The notes under the pieces: model-generated | What the model was told of the DNA's origin: nothing | The model's database searches: none | Seen by the model: only the letters and a program-made list of their open reading frames with translations | Assembly: GCA_902760315.1 (NCBI GenBank) | Contig: CACWFV010000022.1 | Span: forward strand, 1-32,938 | Reading direction: 5' to 3' | From: an uncultured Bacteroidales bacterium | GTDB lineage: Bacteria > Bacteroidota > Bacteroidia > Bacteroidales > Bacteroidaceae | DNA length: 32,938 nucleotides | Part shown: positions 24,562-32,851 of the stretch, in pieces | Numbering within the stretch: the first letter of the stretch is position 1 | Layout: every line of letters starts with the position of its first letter | Translations under genes and position numbers: made by a program

Positions 24562-26088
24562 ATGATGTTGACCATGAAGAAAATATGTATTCCGCTATTA
24601 GGCGCACTGCTGCTGGCCACGGCCTGTGGTCCCAGTGTGCCCAACGACTATACGGCATCCACCAAGTTGCCCGCCATCTATCCTGACTATACCAACGTGA
24701 CAGTGCCGGTGAACATTGCTCCACTGACCTTCGAGATGGAGGGTGACGCCGACGAGGTGGTGGCACGCTACAGCTTAGACGGCGAGGAGTATATCTGTGG
24801 AGGCACAGCGGTACAGCCTGATGCCGACGAGTGGCGCCAACTGATGACCAAAGCGCGCGGCAAGAGCGTCAAGGTGGAGGTCTTTGCGCGCCATGCCGAC
24901 CAGTGGACAGGCTACAAGCCGTTCTCCATCACCGTCTCGCCCGACAGCATAGACCCCTGGATCAGCTATCGCCTCATCGCACCGTCGTACGTCAGTTTCG
25001 AGGAACTGACCATCAACCAACGCTGCCTGGAGGACTACGACGAGCGGGTCATCGTCGACAACATGCTCTGCGGCGAGGATATGTCGGGGCAGTGTGTGAA
25101 CTGCCATAACTACCAGCAGTACAACCCGGACCGCATGCAGTTCCACGCCCGTCTGAACCATGGCGGCACGGTCATTGCCTACGACGGCAAGGTGCGCAAA
25201 ATCAACATGAAGAACGACTCGCTGCTGTCTGCCGGCGTCTATCCTGCCTGGCACCCGTCACTGCCGCTCATCGTCTATTCCACCAACCAGACGCGCCAGG
25301 TGTTCCACATCACGGACCCTAACAAGATAGAGGTCTACGACTTCGCCAGCGACATGATAGCCTACGACGTCATGCGAAACGAGGCCACCAACATCGAGAA
25401 CGACCCACGGGAGTTTGAGGTGTTCCCCTGCTGGGCCCCCGACGGCAAGACGCTCTACTACTGCAGTGCCCACTTCGAATACAGCGACTCGACAAACAAC
25501 TTGAGCGAGGTCATACGCCGCCACAAGGAGGTGAAGTATAACATCTACCGGAAGCGTTTCAACCCGGAGACGATGCAGTTCGGACCGCGCGAACTGGTGT
25601 TTGACGCCACGGCCCTGGACAAGAGTGCCACGCTGCCACGCATCTCGCCCGACGGACGTTTCCTGATGTTTGCCATGGGGCCGTACGGCGTGTTCCACAT
25701 CTGGCACCGCGACGCCGACCTCTGGATGATAGACCTAAGGAGTGGTCAGGCATCACCGCTGACCGCGCTGAACAGCAATGACACGGAGAGCTATCACTCG
25801 TGGTCGAGCAACGGCCGCTGGGTGGTGTTCAGCAGCCGCCGCGACGACGGCAACTACACGCGTCCGTTCTTTGCCCATATCGACAAGGACGGCAAGGCCA
25901 CCAAACCCTTCGAACTGCCGTGTGCCGACCCCGACTACCATCGCCAGCTGCTGAAGTGCTACAACATTCCTGAGTTCATGCGGGCTCCTGTCACCATCCG
26001 TCCGCAAGCCTTTGCCGACGTACTAAAGGGTGAGGGAGAGCCGGTGAAATACGTGCCTCATCTCATGGCAACCGACAAGAACAACTGA
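24562..26088 (+). CDS. Beta-propeller (TolB/PD40-like) lipoprotein with a CxxCH motif
   Basis: A 508-aa lipoprotein. The signal peptide ends at lipobox LATAC; an in-frame ATG at 24574 gives a shorter MKKICIP start. Residues about 25-140 are a beta-rich N-terminal domain. C178-VN-C181-H182 (GQCVNCHNY) has the form of a heme c attachment site. From about 190 onward, repeated propeller blades show PD40-like strings: YPAWHPSLPLIVYST, FPCWAPDGKTLYYC, LPRISPDGRFLMFAM, YHSWSSNGRWVVFSS. It probably acts on the periplasmic or surface side. Whether heme is bound cannot be decided; no cytochrome maturation genes are in the window. It sits 33 bp after the DUF6057-like gene and 14 bp before the GH97 gene. 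Confidence 0.75.
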   Translation: MMLTMKKICIPLLGALLLATACGPSVPNDYTASTKLPAIYPDYTNVTVPVNIAPLTFEMEGDADEVVARYSLDGEEYICGGTAVQPDADEWRQLMTKARGKSVKVEVFARHADQWTGYKPFSITVSPDSIDPWISYRLIAPSYVSFEELTINQRCLEDYDERVIVDNMLCGEDMSGQCVNCHNYQQYNPDRMQFHARLNHGGTVIAYDGKVRKINMKNDSLLSAGVYPAWHPSLPLIVYSTNQTRQVFHITDPNKIEVYDFASDMIAYDVMRNEATNIENDPREFEVFPCWAPDGKTLYYCSAHFEYSDSTNNLSEVIRRHKEVKYNIYRKRFNPETMQFGPRELVFDATALDKSATLPRISPDGRFLMFAMGPYGVFHIWHRDADLWMIDLRSGQASPLTALNSNDTESYHSWSSNGRWVVFSSRRDDGNYTRPFFAHIDKDGKATKPFELPCADPDYHRQLLKCYNIPEFMRAPVTIRPQAFADVLKGEGEPVKYVPHLMATDKNN

Positions 26089-26102
26089 CAACCATCAACT
26101 TT

Positions 26103-27938
26103 ATGAGACAACTATTCTTACAACTATTCCTGGCACTTGCCGCAACGGTGACAGGTGCCCCGATGTCGTCGCCCAACGGCAAGATAACCGTAAACCACGA
26201 CGGCCATTCGCTGAAAGTCTGCTACCGGGGCCTTCAGGCACTTGACATCGCTGAGGCAGGTGTCGCCTCCACCGACCAGCCGACTTTCACACAGCATGTC
26301 AAGGCCGACTACCACATGCTGACGGGCAAGCGCAGCCACTGTACCAACGAGGCTAACGAATACCGCATAGGCTCTCTGCTGCTCCGTGTCTACAACGACG
26401 GCATAGCTCTCAACCATCAGCCATCAGCCATCAGCCATCAATCATCAGCCATCGCCTACCACATTCCTGAAGGTACACGCCGCTGGATGCAACAGTGGTG
26501 CGACTCCTACGAGGGTTTCTTCCCCTTGTCTACTACTTATAAGGTGGCTCCAGTTCCGTCGTATAGCGGTATCTCGAAATCGGCCGAAGGCTGGAACAAC
26601 CGCTGGGGCTATCCTGCCCTGCTGGAAGTCACGGGACAGCTGGCTGACGGCAAAGCAGCGGCGGAACCCGTTTATGTACTACTCTCTGAGGCCAACATCC
26701 AGCACGGACAGAGTGCCTCGTGCCTGATGAATGACGGCGAGCTCTTCCGTGTGGTAGAGGCAGAGCGCACGACCGAAAGCACCAGCCACGGCTGTCCCTG
26801 GCAAGTGGCCATCATCGGCACGCTGGCTGACGTGGTGGAGTCGACACTCGTCACCGACGTCAGCGACCCCTGCCGAATAACGGACACAGGCTGGATACAG
26901 CCGGGCGTGGTGTCGTGGATATATTGGGCCTACAATCATGGCTCCAACAACTACGACATCATCTGCAAATATGTCGACATGGCCGAGACGCTCCACCTGC
27001 CCTACGTGCTCATCGATGCCGAGTGGGACGAGATGGACAAGTTGGCGTCTAACAACGGTAAAACCATCGAGGACGCTGTGGCCTATGCCCGCTCCAAGGG
27101 CGTCAAACCGCTCATCTGGTATAACTCGTCAATAGGGTGGGTGGACGGTGCCCCGACACCGAAGTTCCGACTGAACAAGCCCGAAGACCGTGAGCGGGAG
27201 TTTGCCTGGTTGGAGCGCATCGGTGTAGCGGGAGTGAAGATCGACTTCTTCTCTGGCGACAGCCAGCGCAACATGGACTTCCAACTGGACCTGTTGGAGA
27301 GTGCCGCCCGCCACCACCTGCTGGTCAACTTCCACGGCGCCACCATTCCGCGCGGCTGGCAGCGCACATGGCCCAACCTGATGAGCACCGAGGGCGTCTA
27401 TGGTGCGGAGTGGTACAACAATGTGGCGACGTTCACCGCCAAGGCTGCCAGTCATAATGCCACGCTGCCCTTCACCCGCAACGTGATAGGCCCGATGGAC
27501 TATACGCCCTGCACGTTCAGCGACTCCCAGCATCCACACATCACCACCCACGGCCACGAGCTGGCGCTGACCGTGCTCTTCGAGAGTGGACTGCAACACT
27601 TGGCCGACCGTCCGGAGAGTTATCTCGCCCAACCGGAGGAAGTGAAGCGGTTCCTCTCCCAGCTGCCTGCTGCCTGGGACGAGACGCACCTCGTTGCCGG
27701 CTATCCCGGAGAATATGTCGTCATGGCTCGTCGCAGTGGCAAAAAATGGTACTTGGCAGGCATCAACGGCACGGACAGCGTCAAGACTATTCCGCTGTCT
27801 TTCAACGGAAAGAATGTAACGCTGTTGACTGACAAACCAGGAAAAGACCGCTCCTGGCACATTGAAAAACTGAAAAAAATACCAAAAAGTATTGTATTTC
27901 AACCACGTGGGGGCTTTTGTTACATTTGGGAAAATTGA
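26103..27938 (+). CDS. Glycoside hydrolase family 97, probably retaining alpha-galactosidase type
   Basis: A 611-aa secreted enzyme with an 18-residue signal peptide. The N-terminal beta-sandwich (about 20-265) opens SPNGKITV, and the catalytic (beta/alpha)8 barrel is about 266-520 (SWIYWAYNHG, YVLIDAEWDE, GVKPLIWYN), with a C-terminal beta domain after that. D381 in GVKIDFFSGD fits the nucleophile of retaining GH97 enzymes and E436 in GAEWYNN the acid/base. Their 55-residue spacing equals that of Asp415 and Glu470 which I recall for BtGal97b, so an alpha-galactosidase-like role is inferred. Oddity: residues 105-118 are encoded by six tandem heptamers. It is the third gene of the unit starting at 22645, 14 bp after the propeller lipoprotein. 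Confidence 0.9.
   Translation: MRQLFLQLFLALAATVTGAPMSSPNGKITVNHDGHSLKVCYRGLQALDIAEAGVASTDQPTFTQHVKADYHMLTGKRSHCTNEANEYRIGSLLLRVYNDGIALNHQPSAISHQSSAIAYHIPEGTRRWMQQWCDSYEGFFPLSTTYKVAPVPSYSGISKSAEGWNNRWGYPALLEVTGQLADGKAAAEPVYVLLSEANIQHGQSASCLMNDGELFRVVEAERTTESTSHGCPWQVAIIGTLADVVESTLVTDVSDPCRITDTGWIQPGVVSWIYWAYNHGSNNYDIICKYVDMAETLHLPYVLIDAEWDEMDKLASNNGKTIEDAVAYARSKGVKPLIWYNSSIGWVDGAPTPKFRLNKPEDREREFAWLERIGVAGVKIDFFSGDSQRNMDFQLDLLESAARHHLLVNFHGATIPRGWQRTWPNLMSTEGVYGAEWYNNVATFTAKAASHNATLPFTRNVIGPMDYTPCTFSDSQHPHITTHGHELALTVLFESGLQHLADRPESYLAQPEEVKRFLSQLPAAWDETHLVAGYPGEYVVMARRSGKKWYLAGINGTDSVKTIPLSFNGKNVTLLTDKPGKDRSWHIEKLKKIPKSIVFQPRGGFCYIWEN
26415..26456 (+). repeat. Six tandem heptamers inside the GH97 gene
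   Basis: Units are CATCAGC three times, CATCAAT, CATCAGC, CATCGCC. The 42 bp stay in frame and encode two 7-residue repeats, HQPSAIS and HQSSAIA, at residues 105-118, in the N-terminal domain. On the other strand the unit reads GCTGATG, close in form to the GGCTATT units in porQ. Confidence 0.93.
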
Positions 27939-27975
27939 GGTAACATATAAGAAAGGGACTTTTAAAAAAACTACT

Positions 27976-27983
27976 TATCTTTG
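27976..27983 (+). promoter_or_regulatory. -7 box TATCTTTG for the GH43-like gene
   Basis: ACTTATCTTTGCACAC matches TAnnTTTG. The leader to ATG 28044 is about 55 nt. The box shows this gene has its own promoter after the GH97 stop. Confidence 0.8.
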
Positions 27984-28043
27984 CACACAGAAAAAGATAC
28001 CACACTCTGCACCCTACCGGTCAGAGACACTACGACCCAAGTG

Positions 28044-29648
28044 ATGAAAAGATTTGTTTTAGTAGTAATATTATCATTAGTAGTTTGTTTTGTAACCATT
28101 GAGGCTGCTGGAAAGCGTTCCAGCAGCACTCTTGGTGCTTATGTGGAAAATCCCATGCTGTGGGCTGACTGCCCTGATCCCGATATCATACGCGTAGGCG
28201 ATACCTATTATATGGTGACTACCACCATGCACCTCATGCCGGGTGCTCCCATCATGCGCTCCCGTGACCTGAAAAACTGGGAGACCATCGGCTACGTCTA
28301 CGACCGCCTGACCGACTCGCCTAAGTACGACCTGCAAGAGGGTACCGTCTATGGCCGCGGACAGTGGGCCACCTCCCTGAAATACCACAACGGACGCTTC
28401 TACGTGCTCTTTGCGCCCAACGAGGGTGGAGCCATGGGCGACACCTATATCTATAGCGCCGAGGACCCGGCGGGCCAGTGGACGCTGGTATCTCGCATGC
28501 GTCACTTCCACGACTGCTCCTTGTTCTTCGACGACGACAATCGCGTCTATGTCATCTATGGCACGGGCGAGATGATGGAACTAAAGGCCGACCTCTCCGA
28601 CGTCATCGAGGGGTCTCACCACCAGCTCTTCCAGCGTGAGGCCGACGAGCGCGGACTGCTGGAGGGTAGTCGCATGATCAAGCACAACGGCCGCTACTAC
28701 CTCTTGATGATTTCCCACGTCTATGCGCCGGGCCGTCATCGCCGTGAGGTGTGCTACCGTTCCGACAACATCCGTGGACCTTACGAGAAACAGGTCATCC
28801 TGGAGTCTGACTTTGGCGGATTCCCGCATCTGGCTCAGGGCACCATCGTCGATTCTCCCGATGGCGACTGGTATGGCGTCATGTTCCAGGATCGTGGCGG
28901 CGTAGGCCGTGTGCTCACACTGTCGCCCTGCCGCTGGATTGACGGCTGGCCTATGTTGGGCGACGAGGAGGGCCGCGTGCCTGAACGTGTCCGTGCCCTC
29001 ATCAGCGGCGAACCAGAGAAGCACATCGTCTGCAGCGACGACTTCTCGTCCGACAAGCTGGGACTGCACTGGCAGTGGAACCACAACCCCGTCAACAGTG
29101 CCTGGTCGCTGACAGACCGTCCGGGATTCTTGCGCCTGAAGACTTGTCGCGTAGTGCCTAACCTCTACTTGGCTCCCAACACGCTGACACAGCGCATGAA
29201 AGGGCCGAAGTGCAGCGCCACCGTCCTGCTCGACCTGTCACACATGAAGTCGGGCGACCGTGCCGGCTTCTGTGCCTTCAACGACGAGACAGGAGCACTG
29301 ATGGTCAAGAAGGATGGCAAGAAGTTGACACTCTGCGCCACCGAACTCTCCGTCAAGCTGTCGCCACGCGACAAGGCGGTAGAGAACGTCACGGAGAAGA
29401 TAGTAGAACAACTGCCGCTGACCACCACCAAGCTCTGGCTGCGCATCGACGCCAACTTCGTGCCCCGCACCGACATCGCCACCTTTTATTATAGTCTCGA
29501 CGGCGAACACTGGCAGCAACTGGCCGGCGACTACCGCCTGCGCTTCGACTGGCAGCGCTTCTTCATGGGCAGCAAATATGCGCTGTTCTGCTATGCCACC
29601 GAGAAGACGGGAGGCTACGTCGATGTCGACAGCTTTACCATAGAGTAA
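28044..29648 (+). CDS. Glycoside hydrolase family 43-like enzyme (beta-xylosidase/arabinofuranosidase type)
   Basis: A 534-aa secreted enzyme with a signal peptide over about residues 1-22. The five-bladed propeller (about 35-335) has the GH43 triad in expected contexts: base D45 in DCPDPDIIRVGDTYYM, pKa-modulating D157 in HDCSLFFDDDNRVY, and acid E207 in LLEGSRMIKHNGRYYL. The C-terminal region (about 345-534) is a concanavalin-like beta-sandwich domain of beta-xylosidase type (DDFSSDKLGLHWQWNHNP at its start). The likely substrates are xylo- or arabino-oligosaccharides from plant hemicellulose; the subfamily is not determined. The ATG at 28044 begins the signal peptide. It is monocistronic and ends in a terminator. 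No SusC/SusD pair is in the window. Confidence 0.9.
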   Translation: MKRFVLVVILSLVVCFVTIEAAGKRSSSTLGAYVENPMLWADCPDPDIIRVGDTYYMVTTTMHLMPGAPIMRSRDLKNWETIGYVYDRLTDSPKYDLQEGTVYGRGQWATSLKYHNGRFYVLFAPNEGGAMGDTYIYSAEDPAGQWTLVSRMRHFHDCSLFFDDDNRVYVIYGTGEMMELKADLSDVIEGSHHQLFQREADERGLLEGSRMIKHNGRYYLLMISHVYAPGRHRREVCYRSDNIRGPYEKQVILESDFGGFPHLAQGTIVDSPDGDWYGVMFQDRGGVGRVLTLSPCRWIDGWPMLGDEEGRVPERVRALISGEPEKHIVCSDDFSSDKLGLHWQWNHNPVNSAWSLTDRPGFLRLKTCRVVPNLYLAPNTLTQRMKGPKCSATVLLDLSHMKSGDRAGFCAFNDETGALMVKKDGKKLTLCATELSVKLSPRDKAVENVTEKIVEQLPLTTTKLWLRIDANFVPRTDIATFYYSLDGEHWQQLAGDYRLRFDWQRFFMGSKYALFCYATEKTGGYVDVDSFTIE

Positions 29649-29692
29649 CATCCATGACAAACATATACAACTAACTAATTTATCAACTATTT

Positions 29693-29744
29693 GACAACTC
29701 CACTTTGCAAAAGAAACTTTTCTGCAGAGTGGAGTGTCTTTTTT
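29693..29744 (+). terminator. Terminator of the GH43-like gene
   Basis: GACA(A)CTCCACT (29693-29704) pairs with AGTGGAGTGTC (29728-29738) with one bulged A, the inner part GCAAAAG/CTTTTCTGC can extend the stem, and six T follow. Confidence 0.9.
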
Positions 29745-29811
29745 GCATCCTTATGCAATACTCATCAGGAAAATGCGTGTCACTTTTACGCTTTTTCTCG
29801 CTACTTTTTCG

Positions 29812-29819
29812 TACCTTTG
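29812..29819 (+). promoter_or_regulatory. -7 box TACCTTTG for the SLC13 transporter gene
   Basis: TTTCGTACCTTTGCA at 29807-29821 is identical to the greA promoter arm. The ATG follows 28 bp after the box. Confidence 0.8.
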
Positions 29820-29847
29820 CATTCGCAAAAAAATTACATAACCAACC

Positions 29848-31353
29848 ATGTTCAATAATTACAAAGGATTTCATCTTGTGGAGGCGTATCATGCCATGCG
29901 CCACACCCGTAAGTACCACCCGTCGAACACAGTCCAGCGCTCACTGAAGATTGCGCTGGTAGCCTTCGTCACACTGCTGCTGTGGAACATGCCGTCAGAG
30001 TGGTTCGGCATTCAGAACCTGACCGTCGTCCAACAGCGCATCATTGCCATCTTTGCCTTCGCCACGCTGATGTGGATTTTGGAGATTGTCTCCTCGTGGG
30101 CTACCAGTGTGGCCGTCATCGTACTCATGCTGCTCTTCTGCACAGACAGCGGCATCTTGCCCATGGTCAATCCCGACGAGGTGGGCGCCCTATTGTCATA
30201 CAAGGGGGTCATGGCCACCTTTGCCGACCCCGTCATCATGCTGTTCATCGGTGGTTTCGTACTGGCTATTGCCGCCACCAAGACAGGTCTCGACGCACAG
30301 CTGGCCAAAGTGCTGCTCAAGCCCTTCGGCCAGAAGAGCGAGAACGTACTGCTGGGCTTCCTGCTCATCACGGGTCTCTTCTCCATGTTTGTCTCCAACA
30401 CGGCCACGGCAGCCATGATGCTGACCTTCTTGACACCCGTTTTCCGCCAGTTGCCACCTGAGGGCAAGGGGCGCGTAGCACTGGCGCTGAGCATCCCCGT
30501 GGCCGCCAACCTGGGAGGCATGGGTACACCCATCGGCACACCGCCAAACACCATCGCGCTGAAGTACCTCAACGACCCTGAGGGTCTGAACCTCGGCCTG
30601 GGCTTCGGCCAGTGGATGATGTTCATGTTCCCGTTGGTACTGGTGCTGCTGCTCATCGGCTGGCGCATCCTGCTGAAGATGTTCCCCTTCACGCAGAAGA
30701 CCATCGAACTGCACATCGACGGCGAGATGAAGCACGACTTCCACTCCTGGGTGGTCATCGTCACCTTCTTCCTGACCGTAGCCCTCTGGCTGCTGGACCG
30801 TCTCACAGGCATCAACTCCTATACCGTGGCCATGATACCGTTCATGGTGTTTGCCCTGACGGGCGTCATCAACAAGCGCGACCTGGAGCAAATCAACTGG
30901 AGCGTCATCTGGATGGTGGCCGGCGGCTTCGCCCTGGGCTATGGCCTCAACGCCTCCGGACTGGCTGCCAACGCTGTTGAGAGCATTCCCTTCGGCGACT
31001 TCTCGCCACTGCTCATCCTGCTGCTCGGCGGTGCCATCTGCTACCTGCTCAGCAACTTCATCAGCAACTCGGCTACGGCAGCCCTGCTCATGCCCATCCT
31101 GGCCATCGTCTGTGGCGCTATGGGCGACAAGCTGGCTCCCATCGGCGGCACGCCCACCGTACTCATTGGCGTGGCTATCGCAGCCTCCAGTGCCATGGTA
31201 CTGCCCATCTCCACACCGCCTAACGCACTGGCCTACGCCACCAACCTCGTCCAGCAGAAGGACATGTCACGCGTGGGCCTCATCGTCGGCGTCATCTCCA
31301 TGGTGCTGGGCTTCGGCCTGGTCTACCTGATGGGTACGCTGCACGTTATCTAA
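29848..31353 (+). CDS. SLC13/DASS family sodium:dicarboxylate (or anion) symporter
   Basis: A 501-aa inner-membrane protein with about 12 hydrophobic segments. Both halves of the inverted-repeat fold show the family SNT motifs (FVSNTATAAMM and FISNSATAALL) and the Pro-rich partner motifs (PIGTPPNTIAL and PISTPPNALAY), which form the Na+ and carboxylate sites. It probably imports dicarboxylates such as succinate, fumarate or malate with Na+; sulfate or phosphate transport is less likely but cannot be excluded. It is monocistronic, between its own promoter and a perfect 12-bp-stem terminator. Confidence 0.92.
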   Translation: MFNNYKGFHLVEAYHAMRHTRKYHPSNTVQRSLKIALVAFVTLLLWNMPSEWFGIQNLTVVQQRIIAIFAFATLMWILEIVSSWATSVAVIVLMLLFCTDSGILPMVNPDEVGALLSYKGVMATFADPVIMLFIGGFVLAIAATKTGLDAQLAKVLLKPFGQKSENVLLGFLLITGLFSMFVSNTATAAMMLTFLTPVFRQLPPEGKGRVALALSIPVAANLGGMGTPIGTPPNTIALKYLNDPEGLNLGLGFGQWMMFMFPLVLVLLLIGWRILLKMFPFTQKTIELHIDGEMKHDFHSWVVIVTFFLTVALWLLDRLTGINSYTVAMIPFMVFALTGVINKRDLEQINWSVIWMVAGGFALGYGLNASGLAANAVESIPFGDFSPLLILLLGGAICYLLSNFISNSATAALLMPILAIVCGAMGDKLAPIGGTPTVLIGVAIAASSAMVLPISTPPNALAYATNLVQQKDMSRVGLIVGVISMVLGFGLVYLMGTLHVI

Positions 31354-31375
31354 TCAGAATATACCGTCATTTACC

Positions 31376-31415
31376 ATGAGACCACCATTATTTTTTGGTG
31401 GTCTCATACTTTTTT
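31376..31415 (+). terminator. Terminator of the SLC13 transporter gene
   Basis: ATGAGACCACCA (31376-31387) and TGGTGGTCTCAT (31396-31407) form a perfect 12-bp stem around an AT-only loop, followed by ACTTTTTT. Confidence 0.95.
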
Positions 31416-31417
31416 AG

Positions 31418-31425
31418 TACTTTTG
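31418..31425 (+). promoter_or_regulatory. -7 box TACTTTTG of porQ
   Basis: TTAGTACTTTTGCCG matches TAnnTTTG immediately after the preceding terminator. The porQ ATG follows only 9 bp after the box, so the mRNA should have almost no 5' leader. Confidence 0.75.
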
Positions 31426-31434
31426 CCGTTAGTT

Positions 31435-32388
31435 ATGAAGATGAAGAAAGGATTATTGGCTATCGGCTGCTGGCTATTGGCTATAAGTTCGCAGGCCCAG
31501 GAGTCGCAGGAAGTGTACAGTTTTCTGCGCCTGCCAGTCAGTGCCCACGTAGCGGCGGTGGGTGGCGACAACGTGTCGCTATTCAACGACGATGCCACCG
31601 TCATCTTCCATAATCCGGCACTCATCACCGGTGTCACCGACAAGTCGCTGAACCTGAACTTCATGACCTACATGGAGGGCAGCACCACGGCCTCGGCATC
31701 TTTCGTCCGTGCCTACAAGGAACGGGCCTCGTGGGGTGTCAGCGCCCAGTACATGGCCTATGGCGAAATCAAGGAGACCAATGCTGCCAACCAACAGACG
31801 GGCACGTTCTCGCCCAAGGACTTGGCACTGGCTGGCTCCTTTGCCTACCTGCTCTCCAACCGCATCAGCGGCGGCATCACCGCACGACTCATCTCTTCCA
31901 CCATCGGCAGCTACTCGTCCATGGCCGTAGCCGTCGACTTGGGACTGAACTATCAGGACCCGGAGCGCGGCTGGTCCGTTTCTGCCGTAGCCCGCAACTT
32001 GGGTGGCCAGGTCAAGGCCTACGACGATGAGTTCGAGCGCATCCCCCTCGACCTGCTGGTGGGTGTCAGCCGCCAGCTGCCCAACGCGCCTTTCACACTG
32101 CATGCCACGCTCTCGCGCCTCAACAACTGGGACCAGGCCTTCATCAAGCACCTCACCATTGGTGCCGACGTCCGTCTTGGCGAGTCTCTCTTCGTTTCTG
32201 CCGGCTACAACTTCCGCCGCGCCAGCGACATGAAGATCAGCGAGAGTGGCGACACCTCCTCCAACCATGGTGCTGGCCTGTCGCTCGGTGGCGGTCTCGA
32301 ACTGGAGCGTTTCAAGCTCCACGTCGGCTACGCCAAGTACCACGTCTCTGCCTCTTCCCTGCTGGTCAACCTGGCCTACACGCTGTAA
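31435..32388 (+). CDS. porQ: Type IX secretion system protein PorQ
   Basis: A 317-aa outer-membrane barrel protein. After the signal peptide (MKMKKGLLAIGCWLLAISSQ) comes the PorQ opening EVYSFLRLPVSAHVAAVGGD and SLFNDDATVIFHNPALI, then regular amphipathic strands, ending in SSLLVNLAYTL. PorQ belongs to the T9SS shuttle/attachment complex with PorU, PorV and PorZ at the outer membrane. Starts at 31435 or 31441 are both possible. The signal-peptide core is encoded by tandem heptamers. No terminator was seen after the stop. With porT, it shows that the organism carries a T9SS; no other por genes or clear C-terminal-domain cargo are present here. Confidence 0.85.
   Translation: MKMKKGLLAIGCWLLAISSQAQESQEVYSFLRLPVSAHVAAVGGDNVSLFNDDATVIFHNPALITGVTDKSLNLNFMTYMEGSTTASASFVRAYKERASWGVSAQYMAYGEIKETNAANQQTGTFSPKDLALAGSFAYLLSNRISGGITARLISSTIGSYSSMAVAVDLGLNYQDPERGWSVSAVARNLGGQVKAYDDEFERIPLDLLVGVSRQLPNAPFTLHATLSRLNNWDQAFIKHLTIGADVRLGESLFVSAGYNFRRASDMKISESGDTSSNHGAGLSLGGGLELERFKLHVGYAKYHVSASSLLVNLAYTL
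31451..31485 (+). repeat. Five tandem heptamers encoding the PorQ signal-peptide core
   Basis: Units are GATTATT, GGCTATC, GGCTGCT, GGCTATT, GGCTATA. They encode residues 6-17, giving the 7-residue peptide repeat LLAIGCW then LLAISSQ, which is the hydrophobic core of the signal peptide. Confidence 0.85.
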
Positions 32389-32476
32389 TTATTATAATTT
32401 CTTTCATACCTCCCCTCCCTTATTTCATCTTTCCAGAGCTCACTCGTCTACACTTTCGAAGAAAACAGCAGATTTA

Positions 32477-32508
32477 TTTGGCCGTTTGCCATTAAGTTTG
32501 TATCTTTG
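32477..32508 (+). promoter_or_regulatory. Promoter (-33 TTTG, -7 TATCTTTG) of the DUF4160 gene
   Basis: TTTG at 32477-32480 and TATCTTTG at 32501-32508 are separated by 20 bp. The leader to ATG 32537 is about 22 nt. Confidence 0.82.
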
Positions 32509-32536
32509 CCCATGACATACTATTAAAATCAAAACT

Positions 32537-32839
32537 ATGCCAAAGATTTTCGAATATTTCGGATTTATATTCTACTTCTACTCCAATGAACATGAACCAA
32601 TACATGTCCATGTAATTCACGGAGCTCGTGAAAGCATTTTCGACCTCATCATGATGAATGGGCAATTAACCGAGCTGCGAGTAAGGGAAAAGAAAACTGC
32701 CGAACCACTAACTGAGAAAGATAGACGCACAGCAGAAGCATTCATCCGCAAATACCACAAAAATATCATCGACAAATGGGTTAAATTCTTTATCATGAAG
32801 CAGAGTGTACGCAGCACCAATATAAAGAAAAAAATTTAA
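32537..32839 (+). CDS. DUF4160 protein, probable toxin-antitoxin-like pair member
   Basis: A 100-aa cytoplasmic protein. The N-terminal MPKIFEYFGFIFYFYSNEH and EPIHVHV are the DUF4160 signature (a short beta sheet followed by an HVHV strand). The second half is charged and helical, with a basic end NIKKKI. DUF4160 genes are usually followed by DUF2442 genes, as here (12-bp gap), and the pair is regarded as a putative type II toxin-antitoxin module; activity is not proven for this protein. Base composition is clearly AT-richer than the rest of the window, suggesting recent acquisition. Confidence 0.82.
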   Translation: MPKIFEYFGFIFYFYSNEHEPIHVHVIHGARESIFDLIMMNGQLTELRVREKKTAEPLTEKDRRTAEAFIRKYHKNIIDKWVKFFIMKQSVRSTNIKKKI

Positions 32840-32851
32840 AGGATATACATT

